Part shown: piece by piece, positions 34,116-45,379 of the stretch | Layout: each line of letters starts with the position of its first letter | Position numbering within the stretch: position 1 is the first letter of the stretch | Assembly: GCF_050624435.1 (NCBI RefSeq) | Contig: NC_134547.1 | Span: forward strand, 32,885,419-32,949,418 | Source: Tenrec ecaudatus | Taxonomy: Eukaryota > Chordata > Mammalia > Afrosoricida > Tenrecidae | Length of the DNA: 64,000 nt | Reading direction: 5' to 3' | Notes under the pieces: generated by a model | The model's database searches: none | The model's input: only the letters and a program-made list of their open reading frames with translations | What the model was told of the DNA's origin: nothing | Program-made: the position numbers and the translations under genes

Positions 34116-34147
34116 GTCTTTTAATGAACACGTTTTATTTTTATTTG

Positions 34148-34440
34148 TTGTACCAGTTACCTCTTGCTGTAGAACAAGTTACCCCAATCTTAGCAGCATA
34201 AACTAACAAGACTTTATTTTTCTTACCTGAGCCAGGTGTGAGCTGAGGCTTGTCAGGGCCTGGAAGACCCTCTGCAAGCACACTGGTGACTTGGCGGGCT
34301 TTCTGTTCCTCACCTGGTGTGCTCCCGCAGAGCAGCACGCAGCGCAGCCTCTCGCGGACCAAGGGAGGGGAGCGGATGAAAGACAGGGGGACGCTCAGAC
34401 TGTCATCCAGCTCTGTGGTACTTGGTAGAAGCCAGTCACG
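34148..34440. mobile_element. ancient eutherian repeat fragment, family uncertain
   Basis: Begins 'gttacctcttgctgtagaac' then 'aagttaccccaatcttagca', the same layout as the fragment at 24325. I cannot name it. Confidence 0.45.
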
Positions 34441-34454
34441 ATGTGCAGTCCATA

Positions 34455-34550
34455 TCCATTCTCGTTAGTTGCCATCAAGTCCGTTCGGATTCATGGTCAC
34501 CTCACCTGTGCCCAGGAGAGCAGCTTCCCGGGGTTTTAAGGCTATGGGGT
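34455..34550 (-). mobile_element. AfroSINE 3' tail fragment
   Basis: 'gttgccatcaagtccgttcg' then 'gattcatggtcacctcacct' is the reverse complement of the SINE tail. Confidence 0.8.
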
Positions 34551-34699
34551 TTGGAAAGCAGATGGCTAGGCGGGTCCCCAAGGCACCTCTGGGGTGGGGG
34601 GAGGGGGTGAGCTCAGAGAAGAGAGTGAAAGGACAATTTGCATGACCCCAGGACTCCTCCCATAGCCATAGGAGGCAGGGCGGAGCTCCACTTCTTTCT

Positions 34700-35480
34700 C
34701 TTTTTAAAAAAAATCATTTTATTGGGGGCTCATACAACCCTTATCACAATCCATACATACATTAATTGTGTAAAGCACATCTGTACATTCGTTACCCTCA
34801 TCATTCTCAAAACATTTGCTCTCCGCATAAGCCCCTGGCATCAGCTCATTTCCCCCCTCCCTTCCCACTCCCTACTCCGATGAACCCTTGATAATTTATA
34901 AATTATTTTGTCATAGCTTACACTGCCTGACGTCTCCCTCCACCCACTTTTCTGTTGTCAGTCCCCCAGGGAGGAAGCTATATATACATCCCTGTAATCG
35001 GTTCCCCCTTTCCACCCCACCCTCTCTCCAGCCTCCTGGTATCGCCACTCTCACCACTGGTCCTGAAGGGTTCATCTGTCCTGGATTCCCTGTGTTTCCA
35101 GTTCCTATCTGTACCAGTGAACCACTCCGCACTCCCCCTCATTCACAATGATATGATTTTTTGTTCTTTGATGTCTGGTCCGTCATCCCGTCGACACCTG
35201 GTGATCACACAGGCTGGTGTGCTGGTGATCACACAGGCTGGTGTGCTGCTGGTGATCACACAGGCTGGTGTGCTGCTGGTGATCACACAGGCTGGTGTGC
35301 TGGTGATCACACAGGCTGGTGTGCTGCTGGTGATCACACAGGCTGGTGTGCTGGTGATCACACAGGCTGGTGTGCTGCTGGTGATCACACAGGCTGGTGT
35401 GCTGCTGGTGATCACACAGGCTGGTGTGCTGCTGGTGATCACACAGGCTGGTGTGCTGCTTCCGTGTGGAGCTCCACTTC
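34700..35480 (-). mobile_element. young L1 3'UTR with internal minisatellite
   Basis: Near-complete colinear match from 'atcattttattgggggctca' to the 'gtgtgctgcttccgtgtgg' region. At 35203-35460 the single-copy 'gtgatcacacaggctggtgt' segment has expanded into a tandem array. Confidence 0.9.
35200..35462. repeat. minisatellite, 10 copies of a 24/27-bp unit
   Basis: Units begin GATCACACAGGCTGGTGTGC at 35203, 35227, 35254, 35281, 35305, 35332, 35356, 35383, 35410 and 35437. Spacings are 24, 27, 27, 24, 27, 24, 27, 27 and 27. The two unit lengths differ by one 3-base step (one or two GCT after GTGT). All lengths are multiples of three, which explains the long repetitive open frames on both strands here; these are not genes. 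Confidence 0.97.
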
Positions 35481-35484
35481 CTAA

Positions 35485-37290
35485 GGAGAAGAGAATCCAA
35501 GAACCTGTGGGTGTACTTTTCAAACCACCTTATACAGGTCTCCGTATCTTCCCATACTTTTTTTCCTTTTTAAGCTCATGAAGATGAACACCCTCCAATT
35601 GTTTTCTCTCCATCCTGTTTTCTTTTTCGTTTATTTGGTTATTAGATTCTTGATTCCACCTCCTTCCCCTCCCCCTTACAGTCTGGCTTTGGCTGAGCTC
35701 ATTTTCAATGTCTAGGTCTTTGGTTTCCCCTCTCTACCCCTTTCCCTGGAGCAATCTCACAGCTACAACACTATTATCACTTACATAGAAGCAAAGGCCT
35801 GGAAACAGCTTGGGGAAAATTGAAAGCCCCCACCCCCCCGCTGCCAGGCACATAGTTCTACTCTTAGAAACTCGGAGTTGCCCAGAGTGGCAGTTGACTG
35901 GTTTACAGAATGTAGAAATGGTGTTTAGACCTGTCTGACCTTCTTTAACATCATGAAGGTGATCACCATCAACGCACCAGCCCAAGGCCCACTCCTACAA
36001 GACAGAGGTCAAACAGGTCACCTCTCTCCAACCTTTTTACCAGTCTGACACCAACCCTCCCTCCCATGGCACTCTGCTTCTCTGCTGGGTCCAATATTTT
36101 GTTGCAATGGCTGTACACAAGTCACATACAATACGATTGTGGAGTCTATTAGGGAAGGTAGTAATAGGTTATAATTCGGGTTCAGAAAAAACTCAGGATG
36201 CAGTTTTGTGGCTAAGACAACCTGTTCTCAGTCTTGTCCGTAGTCTTCTTGGGCCTTTGGGGCAGACCCAGCCTCTGGCCTGCTCTGTCCGGTGTGTCAA
36301 AGCTCTCTAGCTCCACCAGTAAGTGTCTAGAGGCACCCACTCCACCAGCTAGCCTACTATCTAAAACGTGCTCAGCTTTCTTGCTAAGTTGGTGGGGAAG
36401 GCCACTGCACCGTCTCGCACAGGCCTCCTGGTTCTGCTGCTGCCATTCCTTTGCCACTGCCCCTCCTCGTCTATCACCCTCCCTGGTGCCAGTTCTCTAT
36501 GTCTCCTGGGTCGAGGAGGTTCCCAGTACAAGGACGCTGCGTCCAAAGGATGTACTCTGCACAGATTTCTCCTTCTTAAGGTAAAATTCCCATTCACCTC
36601 TGCTAAGCCTAGCAGGATGGCAAAACTGACCAACCCCCTCATTCCATACACCTTACTTGCATGTGGGGCTCCATACACCTGATTTGCACAGCCTCAGCCC
36701 CACATGGGTGCCCTACACCTTACCTACATTATGAACGAGCTGCCTAACCCCCTTTGTGGGCCAGAAACACCTCATATGCTTAGTTCCACCCTGTCACCTT
36801 GTGGGAATATTTAAGTAATTCATGTGCCACATCCTCACAGGTTCCATACAACTTCTTTGCATTAACAGCAAACTAACCAATCCCCTTGGAGGCCCACAGG
36901 GAACTCAGGATCAAGACAGACTCAGGATACAGTTCTTTGGTCAGTTCTTTAGTCCCACCCAACCACTGCGTGGGAGTCACAAAGACTAGAGCTCAAAGAT
37001 CCATACCAAATCAAGCATTGCCCAGCACAGACATCCACCACTCCCCACTGTCTGTCTTTCACCATCTGGAGATCTGTGTGTTTACCTCTTTGGGGCCGTG
37101 TAGCACTGTCCCTCATTTTCCCCGGATGGAATACTGCGTTTTGTATAGATTTTTAATCTTTTGTCAATGTTCCATACCGTGAAGGATAGAACACCACACA
37201 ATTCAGAGACATCTGCGACTGACAGCCTCCTGTGGTAATAAGGCTCTTGGTACATAGTCTTCATGCACTGCGTCTGAACTCATTGTCCTA
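35485..37290. other. unassigned, probably repeat-derived sequence
   Basis: No gene recognised. Two stretches share a phrase of the type 'actcaggat(g/a)cagtt' (near 36190 and 36915), suggesting related repeat copies or an unrecognised LTR. The frames at 36234-36584 and 36361-36678 show no domain. Confidence 0.35.
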
Positions 37291-37296
37291 CTCACC

Positions 37297-37404
37297 TCCG
37301 ACTCCAAGGGTGGCCAACAAGAAGGGCACAGCCCACTGCCTCTCCATTGATCCGACTCCGAGGGTGGCCAACAAGAAGGGCACAGCCCACTGCCTCTCCA
37401 TTCC
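37297..37404. repeat. 54-bp tandem duplication
   Basis: Two adjacent copies, 37297-37350 and 37351-37404, both start TCCGACTCC and carry AGGGTGGCCAACAAGAAGGG. They differ at only a few positions, so the duplication is recent. Confidence 0.9.
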
Positions 37405-37519
37405 TTGGTAGGCTCGGGTCTTTATGACTGCGCACTTCCCGGTCAGGAATCAGACCAGGGTTGTCTAAGTACACGTCTTTTTAATTCATCAACCCTTCCT
37501 GGCCCTTTTGGAGACCCTT

Positions 37520-38100
37520 TTTTTTTTCTTTTTTTACATTTTATTAGGGACTCGTACAACTCCTATCACAATCCATACATGTACATACATCAATTGTATA
37601 AAGCACATCCATACATTCCCTGCCCCAATCATTCTCAAGGCATTTGCTCTCCACTTAAGCCCTTTGCATCAGGTCCTCTTTTTTTCCCCTCCCTCCCCGC
37701 TCCCCCCTCCCTCATGTGCCCTTGGTAATTTATACATCGTTATTTTGTCATATCTTGCCCTATCCGGAGTCTCCCTTCCCCCCCTTCTCTGCTGTCCCTC
37801 TCCCAGGGAAGAAGTCACATGTGGATCCTTGTAATCAGTTCCCCCTTTCCAACCCACTCACCCTCCACTCTCCCAGCATCGTCCCTCACACCCTTGGTCC
37901 TGAAGGTATCATCCCCCCTGGATTCCCTGTACCTCCAGCCCTCATATGTACCAGTGTACAGCCTCTGTCCTATCCAGGCCTGCAAGGTAGAATTCGGATC
38001 ATGGTAGTTGGGGGGAGGAAGCATCCAGGATCTTGGGGAAAGCTGTGTTCTTCATCGGTACTACATCGCACCCTAATTAACCCATCTCCTCTTGGAGACC
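37520..38100 (-). mobile_element. young L1 3'UTR fragment
   Basis: T-rich start, 'acattttattagggactcgt', 'cttggtaatttatacatcgt', 'tagaattcggatcatggtag' and 'tcggtactacatcgcaccct' in order. TTGGAGACCCTTT occurs at both borders (about 37507 and 38092), but the L1 consensus also contains GAGACCCTT there, so a target-site duplication is uncertain. Confidence 0.9.
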
Positions 38101-38194
38101 CTTTCATCGAGGATTTCTTCAGCTCAGAAAACGCTCTTGAATTAACTCTTCAATTACGGTGTTCCTGTTTCTCTTTCAGAAAGCCCCATCCTCT

Positions 38195-38305
38195 GAATGG
38201 AAGAAAGACGAGGCCCTCCCCTATAAAGTGCTGCTGTCGCAGACACCCATCCTGTCCTATGGGGTCATTGTGAGTCAGGCAGACAGTTTGGTTTGGGTCT
38301 TGACC
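38195..38305 (+). mobile_element. AfroSINE 3' half
   Basis: 'atggaagaaagacgaggccc', then 'acccatcctgtcctatgggg' and 'tcattgtgagtcaggcagac' are body and tail. Confidence 0.75.
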
Positions 38306-38549
38306 TTTGCATGCTAGACTGTCGGCTTTGTCCTCCGAATCTCTGCTGCGCGGTGAAAGGGCATCACCCCTCACTCCCCAGGCACCCACCTCCAGCTCAG
38401 CAACTATCCCTCTCAGTCTGAGTCCATCTGGGGAGTTTTTATATTAAAAACTGGTGACCCATCCCATGTCCCTGTCACCCTCAATGGATCTTCTTGAGAT
38501 GTCTTACTTTCTGTTCAACTTCCCTTTCTCCTTTGGGAGGGGCCTGCAG

Positions 38550-39060
38550 TTAGGGTCTGTGGTAGATATATGTAATCATTTGTCAATCAGACGATTAAGA
38601 GTGTAGGGGTGGAGTCTATCTTGTCAATCAGGTCATAGCCAATGAGGCCTCTGTGTTGGCATGGCCTTCTCCTGAGAATTCTGGGAAATCCTTTTCTTCC
38701 TCCTTGGAGGCGAGAGACACTTCTCTCTCTGCCACTCCCTGGGAGACATAGCAGCTGACAAGACACATGGAACTGTGCTTGTACCCTAAGATGGAGAAGC
38801 CACCTGGACCTACCCTGATGCAACCAGACTTCTGAAAATCTTTCCCTTTGGACTTTCTCTGCGGATCTCTGAGTCCCTCTGGATGGAGAGCAAGTGTTCC
38901 TGGCTCTTGAATGAGCAGGGGTCCCCTAGACACCCCTGAAGTTCAGGCTGTGGCATCTCTGTGGCAGCTTCTGCTCTGGTCCTGAAGTGGTGTGTTGCTG
39001 CTAGTACTGTGCTCCCGGCGTCCCCTGACCCCTGGGATACAGGGCCTACATTCCCCGCCA
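38550..39060 (+). mobile_element. LTR-like interspersed repeat, copy 5
   Basis: 'gtggagtctatcttgtcaat' and 'aggtcatagccaatgaggcc' are the reverse complement of text in the copy at 1081-1715. The 3' end is truncated or diverged. Confidence 0.55.
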
Positions 39061-40320
39061 AATTCCCTCTTTCAGGGTAGGAGCAGCTCAGGCAAGCTCT
39101 GGCCCGCGGTGGAGGCTGGCGCTGCTCTCAGGGTGCTCTCACTCTGACGCTCCATGAGGAACAGGGGGGTTGGAGAGAGAAACCAGGGGAAAGGGGCTGG
39201 GTCCTGCCTTGGGTGCTCATGTGGTGAAGAGAAGACAAGAATTCACAGATGCTAGAAAAATCCATCTGAGGGCCTAGGGCATATTAGGTTGACGCAAGGA
39301 ACTTCTAAATAGACCCACCTCCGGGCCACTCTGCAGACCAGCCACAGACCCATCACAGTCTCTGGCTCAGCATGGAGAGGCTACTAGGAAGCCGGTATCA
39401 GAACCACTGATGTCTGAGCCACCACTACCGAGGTCCTGAGAGTGATGTGTCCAACCCACACCGACAGCCTGTCACCTGCACCTGTCTACTTCCATGTCTC
39501 TGACGTCCCAGCCCACAGACATCGTGCCTGACCCAGGACACCCAGAAGGAAGCCGCTTTCCTTCTTCATCTTTCATCCATGCACACTTTGTTGCATGAGG
39601 ATGCCTGTATTTTACATGCCCCTCCAAGGGCAGTGTTAAGAAGACCCTCACCCCAAGAGGCTGAAGTTTGGTTCCTGGCCAACACATCCTATGTGCCCCT
39701 ATCAGCAGAGTGTATGTGTTCAGGGTTCAGCAGAACTTTCCATCCAAAATGGACGAGGAAGAAAAAACTGGCAATCGACTTCTAAAAAGCCACCAGTGAC
39801 CACCCAAAAGATCACAAGGGTCCTATGGTGGGGACGCCCAGGCCAGGGCAGCAGCGTTTCACTCTGCTGTGCAGGAGGGCACCGTGAACTAGGGCTGATT
39901 CGCTAAGAGCACTTTACAGAGGAGAAACCAAGGCCCAGAGGGGAAGAGGGACTCTTGCTGGGAAGTCCCTCTCTCACCAACCACCCTGTTGGTCTTAGTC
40001 TTAGTTTCTCTCATGGTTTTACAAGTCTGCACACACAAGAGAGGAGCTCCACCCAGACCAGTAGGCCAAAGGCTAGGACACCTGGTGACCCCCCCACAAT
40101 CCCCTCCTCACAGACAAACTCTGTGCTTTGCTGGGCTGTGTTCCAGCAGAGACTCTGAGTGTAGCCACATTCAGTGTAGCACACTGAATCAAATGGACTT
40201 GACAAAAATTATTGAATGTCTATTTTGTACCCAGAACCACTCCAGTGTCCATTTAAAGGAAATATCAGAGAGGGCAAAAATAGGACAGTCCTCCCCTCTG
40301 AGACTACCTCCCTGTGTGGT
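39061..40320. other. unassigned sequence with a possible MIR core
   Basis: Only a weak MIR-like phrase at about 39910-39950 (acagaggagaaaccaaggcc) is recognised. No gene seen. Confidence 0.35.
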
Positions 40321-40324
40321 AGGT

Positions 40325-40800
40325 GGCCTCCCAAGACGGTAGCCAACAATTGCTACCACCCCTGCGTGTGCGTGCTGCTCCCAGGCTCTAACCATCCTCC
40401 CCTCGTGTTTGAGCTGAACTGTGACTTGATTTGGCCAATAGAATATACTAGACGTGATACCTCACCCCTAAGAGGTATGGCTGCTTCTAAACCAAAATTA
40501 GAAAGAACTCTAACTACCGATACTCTGCTCAGAAACAAACCATGTCAGTGCTCAGCCATTTCCATCACCCCAACTGAGGCACAAAACATCTGAGCCTGGC
40601 ATCTTGGATGTTCCAGACCCAGCCAATCTCCAAGCTGAATATGAGTAATCCAAGCCAGTATCATGTGGAGCAGAAGAACTGTTCAGCTGAGCCCAGTCAC
40701 TCAAAGAGCCACTAGAAACCATCAGTGGCTTAAACTCCAGACCATTAAGTAATGGGTGATTTGCTATGCCCCAGTGAACCGAAACGTTAGGAAACAGACA
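40325..40800 (+). mobile_element. MLT1/MaLR-like LTR
   Basis: 'gatttggccaatagaatata' in the first third and 'atttgctatgccccagtgaa' near the end match the layout of MaLR-type LTRs, which end 'tttgttatagcag...aactaatac'. Diverged, so the subfamily is not assigned. Confidence 0.5.
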
Positions 40801-40804
40801 ATAC

Positions 40805-41400
40805 ACAAGAATAATCCAGTACCTATTTATTTATTATTTATTATCAACCATATTACGTATTATCAATTATCGACCAATGACTCCCAATTTCTGGCTTTAG
40901 TTCTCTCCTTTCTCTTGGACAGAGACATTCCCGTGCCCAGAACCTTCCCCACGCAGGTCTCCCTCCTCTGGTGTGATCATACTGTCAGAACAGTCCCCCA
41001 GAAGCACAACCCCAGACCTGGCTCAGATCACTCCAGTCTGTGGGGCCCACAACTGGTATTTTCTCAATGATGGTCTGACCGTCAGAAACCATCCATCATC
41101 CCCCTTAGTTCACACGGTAACTGCCTCCCATCCCCTCCTCTGCCACCAGAAGGTAGAAATCATGACAACCCAAAGTTCCTCCAGAACTTTGGAGTACATG
41201 ATTTGGTCATGCATCTTCCCCTGTTGAGTCGCCTCCTCTCCACTCCCCATACCTCCAGGATTCTCTCTGTGCAGGTTAAGTTCTCCGGGCACGTGGCACT
41301 ATGGTCACTTCCTGCCCCCCTTTTCCCACCCACACCCACTCACAGCTCTTGGTGCGCCTGTTCCATTCCGGGTCCATGGCAGCACCTTCTTGAACTGAGC
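40805..41400. other. unassigned sequence
   Basis: No recognised feature. Confidence 0.35.
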
Positions 41401-41690
41401 CAATCGGTGTATCTCAGACAGGGATTGGCTCAGGAATGGGCATATAACCAAAGCCTATCCAATCAGAGCCAGTCCTGAAACTGTGTGCTCTTATCAGACA
41501 GGAAGGTCCCCTCCCCAACAGGAAATTCCCTCTGTAAGGCTATGCCTGGAGCTCTGGGGCTAAGGCAGGAAGACAGTTTGCTAAGGAATGAAACCAACCC
41601 TGCCCAAAGCAGAGCACGTGGAAAGGGGGTGGGGTGGAGGAAGGGGTATATCATTTGAGCACCAGGGTGCAGCCAGGCTGAAGCGTGCTT
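41400..41690. mobile_element. old repeat with 'ggattggctcaggaatggg' core
   Basis: The phrases 'ggattggctcaggaatgggc' and 'agcctatccaatcagagcca' are widespread in placental genomes. A related phrase occurs at 47055-47105 ('gactggctcaggactgggca'). I cannot assign the family. Confidence 0.45.
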
Positions 41691-41754
41691 ATCTCCCCAA
41701 CAGGAGTGGTGACTGGTACCAGAGGGACCTTGCATTTCTGGCTTAGATGGTGAA

Positions 41755-42300
41755 GCCAAGTTCATTAAAACAAATCCAGTTATACTCATCTGTGTAGAAA
41801 AGCTGTATATCAAGAAGTAATTGTAATAAAATGATTTAAAAGAAGAAAGAAAATGTATTAAAAATGATGATGACAGCAATTGGACAATTATGCTTGATCT
41901 AATGGAACTGTGGATTGTAATAATATCTGTAAGAGCTCCTAATAAAATATTGAATTAAAACAAAACAAACCAAAAAACCAGCAATTGTATGTCAAGAAAG
42001 CATCCCAGCCCCGTCTAACTCAAGTCCCTCTCCACACTTATGCAGCCACATGCAATGATGCAGAATGCAAGAATATCACAGGCCAGTGTGCGCAGTTATG
42101 GAGATCCGAGGTTGGTGGAAAGGCAGCAGGTCTCCAGCAGCTCACAGGGTGGCCAGCAAGCAGGAAGTGGGGGTGGGTGGGGGGAGGAGTTCATAGGTCA
42201 CACCCACAAGGCTTTAGGCTGTGATCTGATTGACAGGTTGGATACCATCCTTACACTTGTATACATCTGTAAGTTGACATGAAATGATGTAACTCGTATA
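41755..42300 (-). mobile_element. LTR-like interspersed repeat, copy 6, with L1 insertion
   Basis: Same family as 406-905: 'aagcatcccagccccgtcta', 'tcacaggccagtg' and 'gtaagttgacatgaaatgat' then 'gtaact'. A young L1 tail splits it at about 41830-41970. Confidence 0.6.
41830..41970 (+). mobile_element. young L1 3' terminal fragment
   Basis: 'gaaaatgtattaaaaatgat' then 'gatgacagcaattggacaat', 'tggattgtaataatatctgt' and 'gagctcctaataaaatattg' with an A-rich tail. Confidence 0.8.
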
Positions 42301-42654
42301 GCTGGCTCTCTTTATTCTGAAGAGCAGAGGACCCCTGAAGGAAACCCAGGCATAGTGTGCTGCTATATGAGCTGCTGACAATCATCATCTACGTATTGAA
42401 AGTCATTTTATCGGCTACGTGGTGGGTATGGGCATTTGTTGGTCAAGGTTCTTGTTTGAGTGGCAGGAGACTGGTTTCTAATGACTTAAACATATGAGAG
42501 CGCCTATTAACTCATCTCCCCAATTCCAGAAAGGACAGGGAGTGTTTAGAGTTGAAAGTTGCCCCCTATTCGGGAAGAGAGTCTTTGAAGAAGCTACCAG
42601 TTACGTTAGTAGGAGGTCATACGAGCACAGGGTGGATCCGAAGCCTGTAGGACT

Positions 42655-42915
42655 GGTGTTTTTTAAATCATTTATTGGGGGCTCCTACAACTCTTATTAC
42701 AACCCATCCATCCATCCATTGTGTCAAGCATTTGTACATTTCTTGCCATCGTCATTCTCAAATCATTTGCTTCTACTTGAGCCCTTGGTAGCAGCTCTTC
42801 ATTTTCCCCCTCCCTCCCCGCCACCCTCTCCCTCATGAACCCTTGATAATTTATAAATTATTATTATTTTGTCATGTCTTACACTGTTCAACGTCTCCCT
42901 TCACCCACTCTTCTG
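42655..42915 (-). mobile_element. young L1 3' end fragment
   Basis: 'atcatttattgggggctcct', 'tccattgtgtcaagcatttg' and 'cttgataatttataaattat' in order. Confidence 0.9.
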
Positions 42916-42919
42916 TGCA

Positions 42920-43036
42920 GCCAATGCCCTTATGTCAGACTCCCAGTCGGCTGAACCACAAGACAATGCATTTCTGTTCTCTTAGGCTGCTCAGTTCATG
43001 GGTTTTGTTACAGCAGCCTGAGGAAGCTAATACAGC
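42920..43036 (+). mobile_element. MLT1-type LTR 3' end
   Basis: 'catgggttttgttacagcag' then 'cctgaggaagctaatacag' is the canonical MaLR LTR end. Confidence 0.75.
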
Positions 43037-43039
43037 ATC

Positions 43040-43650
43040 ATTCTAGCTTCAAGAACAGGCGGCACTGGAGACCGTCTTAGGTTTCCTGCTTCCTCTCTGC
43101 ATGTCAGACTTATTCTATGATTGCCTTCCTCAGGGTGTCAGGAAGCAGGACCTCAAGTAGTCCACAGGAAATGTCTTCAGAACCTTATATAACCAAGAGC
43201 AAGGTCTTTGCCCTCGAATTTCATTTCGGAAAATCCCAGGTCAGCCCAGGTGACAGTTCGACTCAGGTCATCAAAGGCAGGTGCTGCTCTCACTGGCTCA
43301 CAGATAAAAAGACTGGTACAGATGTGGCTCCAGGGTTGCCCAGCGAGATATGGTGACATCATTTTGGCCCCTGGGCCCAGCAGTTCAAGAAGCATGCCGA
43401 CCTCACCAGCATGAGCAGGTAGTAGAGGGGTGGAGGGGGAAGAAAGTAGGGTGAGTTAGGCTCTGTTACTCCAATCAAGCAACGGCACTAGGGCATGTTC
43501 TGGTTCCAGGGTGGACATCTTTCCTGCCAGGGGCGGGTTCGGAGAGTGCTGTGAGGATGAAGATTAATTATGCAGAGGGTTCCGGGGACTTCGTTAAATA
43601 TTTGGCATCTTTAATTAATTAACTCTCTCAAAATTAAGTGCCGAATCAGA
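43040..43650. other. unassigned sequence
   Basis: No gene recognised. A TTAATTAATTAACTC cluster near 43610 is the only notable motif. Confidence 0.35.
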
Positions 43651-43654
43651 TGGG

Positions 43655-44705
43655 ACTTGTTGACAGGTGCCGTTGAGTTGGTTCTGACCCATAAGGACCC
43701 TGCACACAGGAGAACGAGACACGACCTGGTCGTGCACCATCCTCACAACTGTTCTTATCCTTGAGCCCATTGTGCAGCCACGGTGTCAGTTCAGCTCACT
43801 GAGGGCCTTGTCACTGCCCCTCTACTTTCCCAAGCCTGACGGCTTTCTCCAGGGACCAGTCTCTCCCGACTTGTCCAAAGTATGTAAGACCAAGTCTGGC
43901 CACCTTTCCCTCTAAGGAGCATTATGGGTATACTTCTTCCAGGACAAATGTACTTGTCCTTTTGGCAGTCCGTGGTCCTTTCAATATTCTTGGCAAGCAC
44001 CACACTTCAACGGCTTCTCATCTTCCTTATTCAGTGTCCAGCTTTCACAGCCTATGAGGCAACAGGAAATACCATGGCTGGGGGCAGGCGTACCTGAGTG
44101 CTCAGTGACCTCCCTGCTTTTCAACACTCCGAAGAGGGCTTGTGCGGCAGAGTTACTCAGCGCATCCTTCGATCTCCTGACTGCTGCTTCCGTGAGCATT
44201 GATTGTAGATTCCATCAGGAAAAAATCTTGGACACTTTCAATCTTTTCTTGATATGGACTTGTAGTCCACACTGAAGGCTGCAATCCTTGATCTTCCTCA
44301 GCAAGGGCTGCAAGTCCCCCTCACTTTTAATAAACAAGGTCGTGTCATCTGCATACCTCAAGTTGTTAATAAGCCGTCTTCTAAGCCTGAAGCCACATTC
44401 TTCTTCATATATAATCCTGTTTCTCTGATTATTTGCTCAGATTGAATAAGTACGGTGAGATGATGTAATTCTGATGCACACCTTTCCTGATTTTAAACCA
44501 TGCTGTATTATTCCCTTGTTCTCTTTTCACGACTGCCTGCCTGCCTCTTGGTCCACGTACAAGTTTCACCTGGAATTCTTGTCTTCAGGGCTAACCGTAG
44601 TTTGTTATGATGCACACAGTCAAATGCCTTGGCATTGTCAATAAAACAAATTAACATCTTTCTGTCATTCTCTGCTTTCAGCTGAGACCCATCTGACATC
44701 AGCAA
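43655..44705 (-). mobile_element. RTE-type LINE, reverse-transcriptase and 3' region
   Basis: The plus strand starts 'caggtgccgttgagttggtt', the 3' terminus of the element. The minus strand then encodes RT sequence. Around 44652-44580 it reads CFIDNAKAFDCVHHNKL, the conserved RT block with the first catalytic Asp, typical of RTE/BovB elements. In the same strand further on come the segments complementary to 'caaggtcgtgtcatctgcat' and 'aagccgtcttctaagcctga'. Frameshifts and stops make it inactive. These LINEs share their 3' end with the AfroSINEs of this window and are believed to move them. Confidence 0.9.
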
Positions 44706-45240
44706 TGTGCCCTAGTGGACAATATATCTCAACAGTCATTTAGCCATGCCCACCAACCCGCCCTCCCTACCAAAAGCAGCCCCCAGCAGGCACATGGAGG
44801 ACGTCATTTATTACTGCCCTGGGCTCTGCTGTTTGGAACGCCCTGAATCATTCAGGCAGGGACCTCTCCTGTGGGATCAGCTTTCAGGGAGTTGGAATAG
44901 GCAAGAACCCATTTTCCTGATTGGCAAAACCCACCCCAACCTCTTCTGCCCCAATGCAACCCAAGGCCCCAGACTCGGCGGCCATCAGAGGCTGCTGCCT
45001 TAGTTTGGATCTTTTCCCTTCTCCTGGACCTGCTCTCTTCCCCCAGGATGGGGTGGGTGGGGGGGTCCCTGCCGGCCTTATATGGAGCCTGCTGCACGGA
45101 TTGGAGAATGCGCCCTCCAAATGATCCAGCGTGGTTTAGGGTGACCTCCCCGCCCTCCCCTCCCTTTTCCTGAGGCTCACACAGACGGAAGGGGTCCCTG
45201 GAGACAGTCACTCCAGTCCTTCTCTGGAGGACCTCAGGGC
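44706..45240. other. unassigned sequence
   Basis: No gene or repeat recognised. Frames at 44852-45250 minus have no domain. Confidence 0.35.
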
Positions 45241-45244
45241 AGAG

Positions 45245-45375
45245 CCGCACTTCTCCGCGGGTTCTGGAGACTGTACATCTCTGCGGAGAGAGACAGTCTC
45301 ATGTCTCGCCGTGGGAGCCACTGGTAGGTTGAACCGCCCAGCTTATCCCACAGCGCCACCAGAGCTCCTTAAGTT
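45245..45375 (-). mobile_element. AfroSINE head and body fragment
   Basis: 'ggtaggttgaaccgcccagc' then 'cagcgccaccagagctcctt' is the reverse complement of the tRNA-like head. Confidence 0.75.
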
Positions 45376-45379
45376 ATGG

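Noticed and set aside
35200-35462. CRISPR-like array
   Set aside because: Units are contiguous with no unique spacers, and the DNA is mammalian. It is a minisatellite.
34955-35581. Long repetitive open frames on both strands (about 105-208 codons)
   Set aside because: They are produced by the minisatellite whose units are multiples of three bases, within an L1 3'UTR.
37507-38104. Target-site duplication TTGGAGACCCTTT around the L1
   Set aside because: The L1 consensus itself contains GAGACCCTT at the matching internal position, so the repeat may be coincidental.
44508-44705. Short host gene with an Asp-Ala-Lys-Ala-Phe-Asp motif
   Set aside because: The motif belongs to RTE reverse transcriptase and the flanking sequence is LINE.
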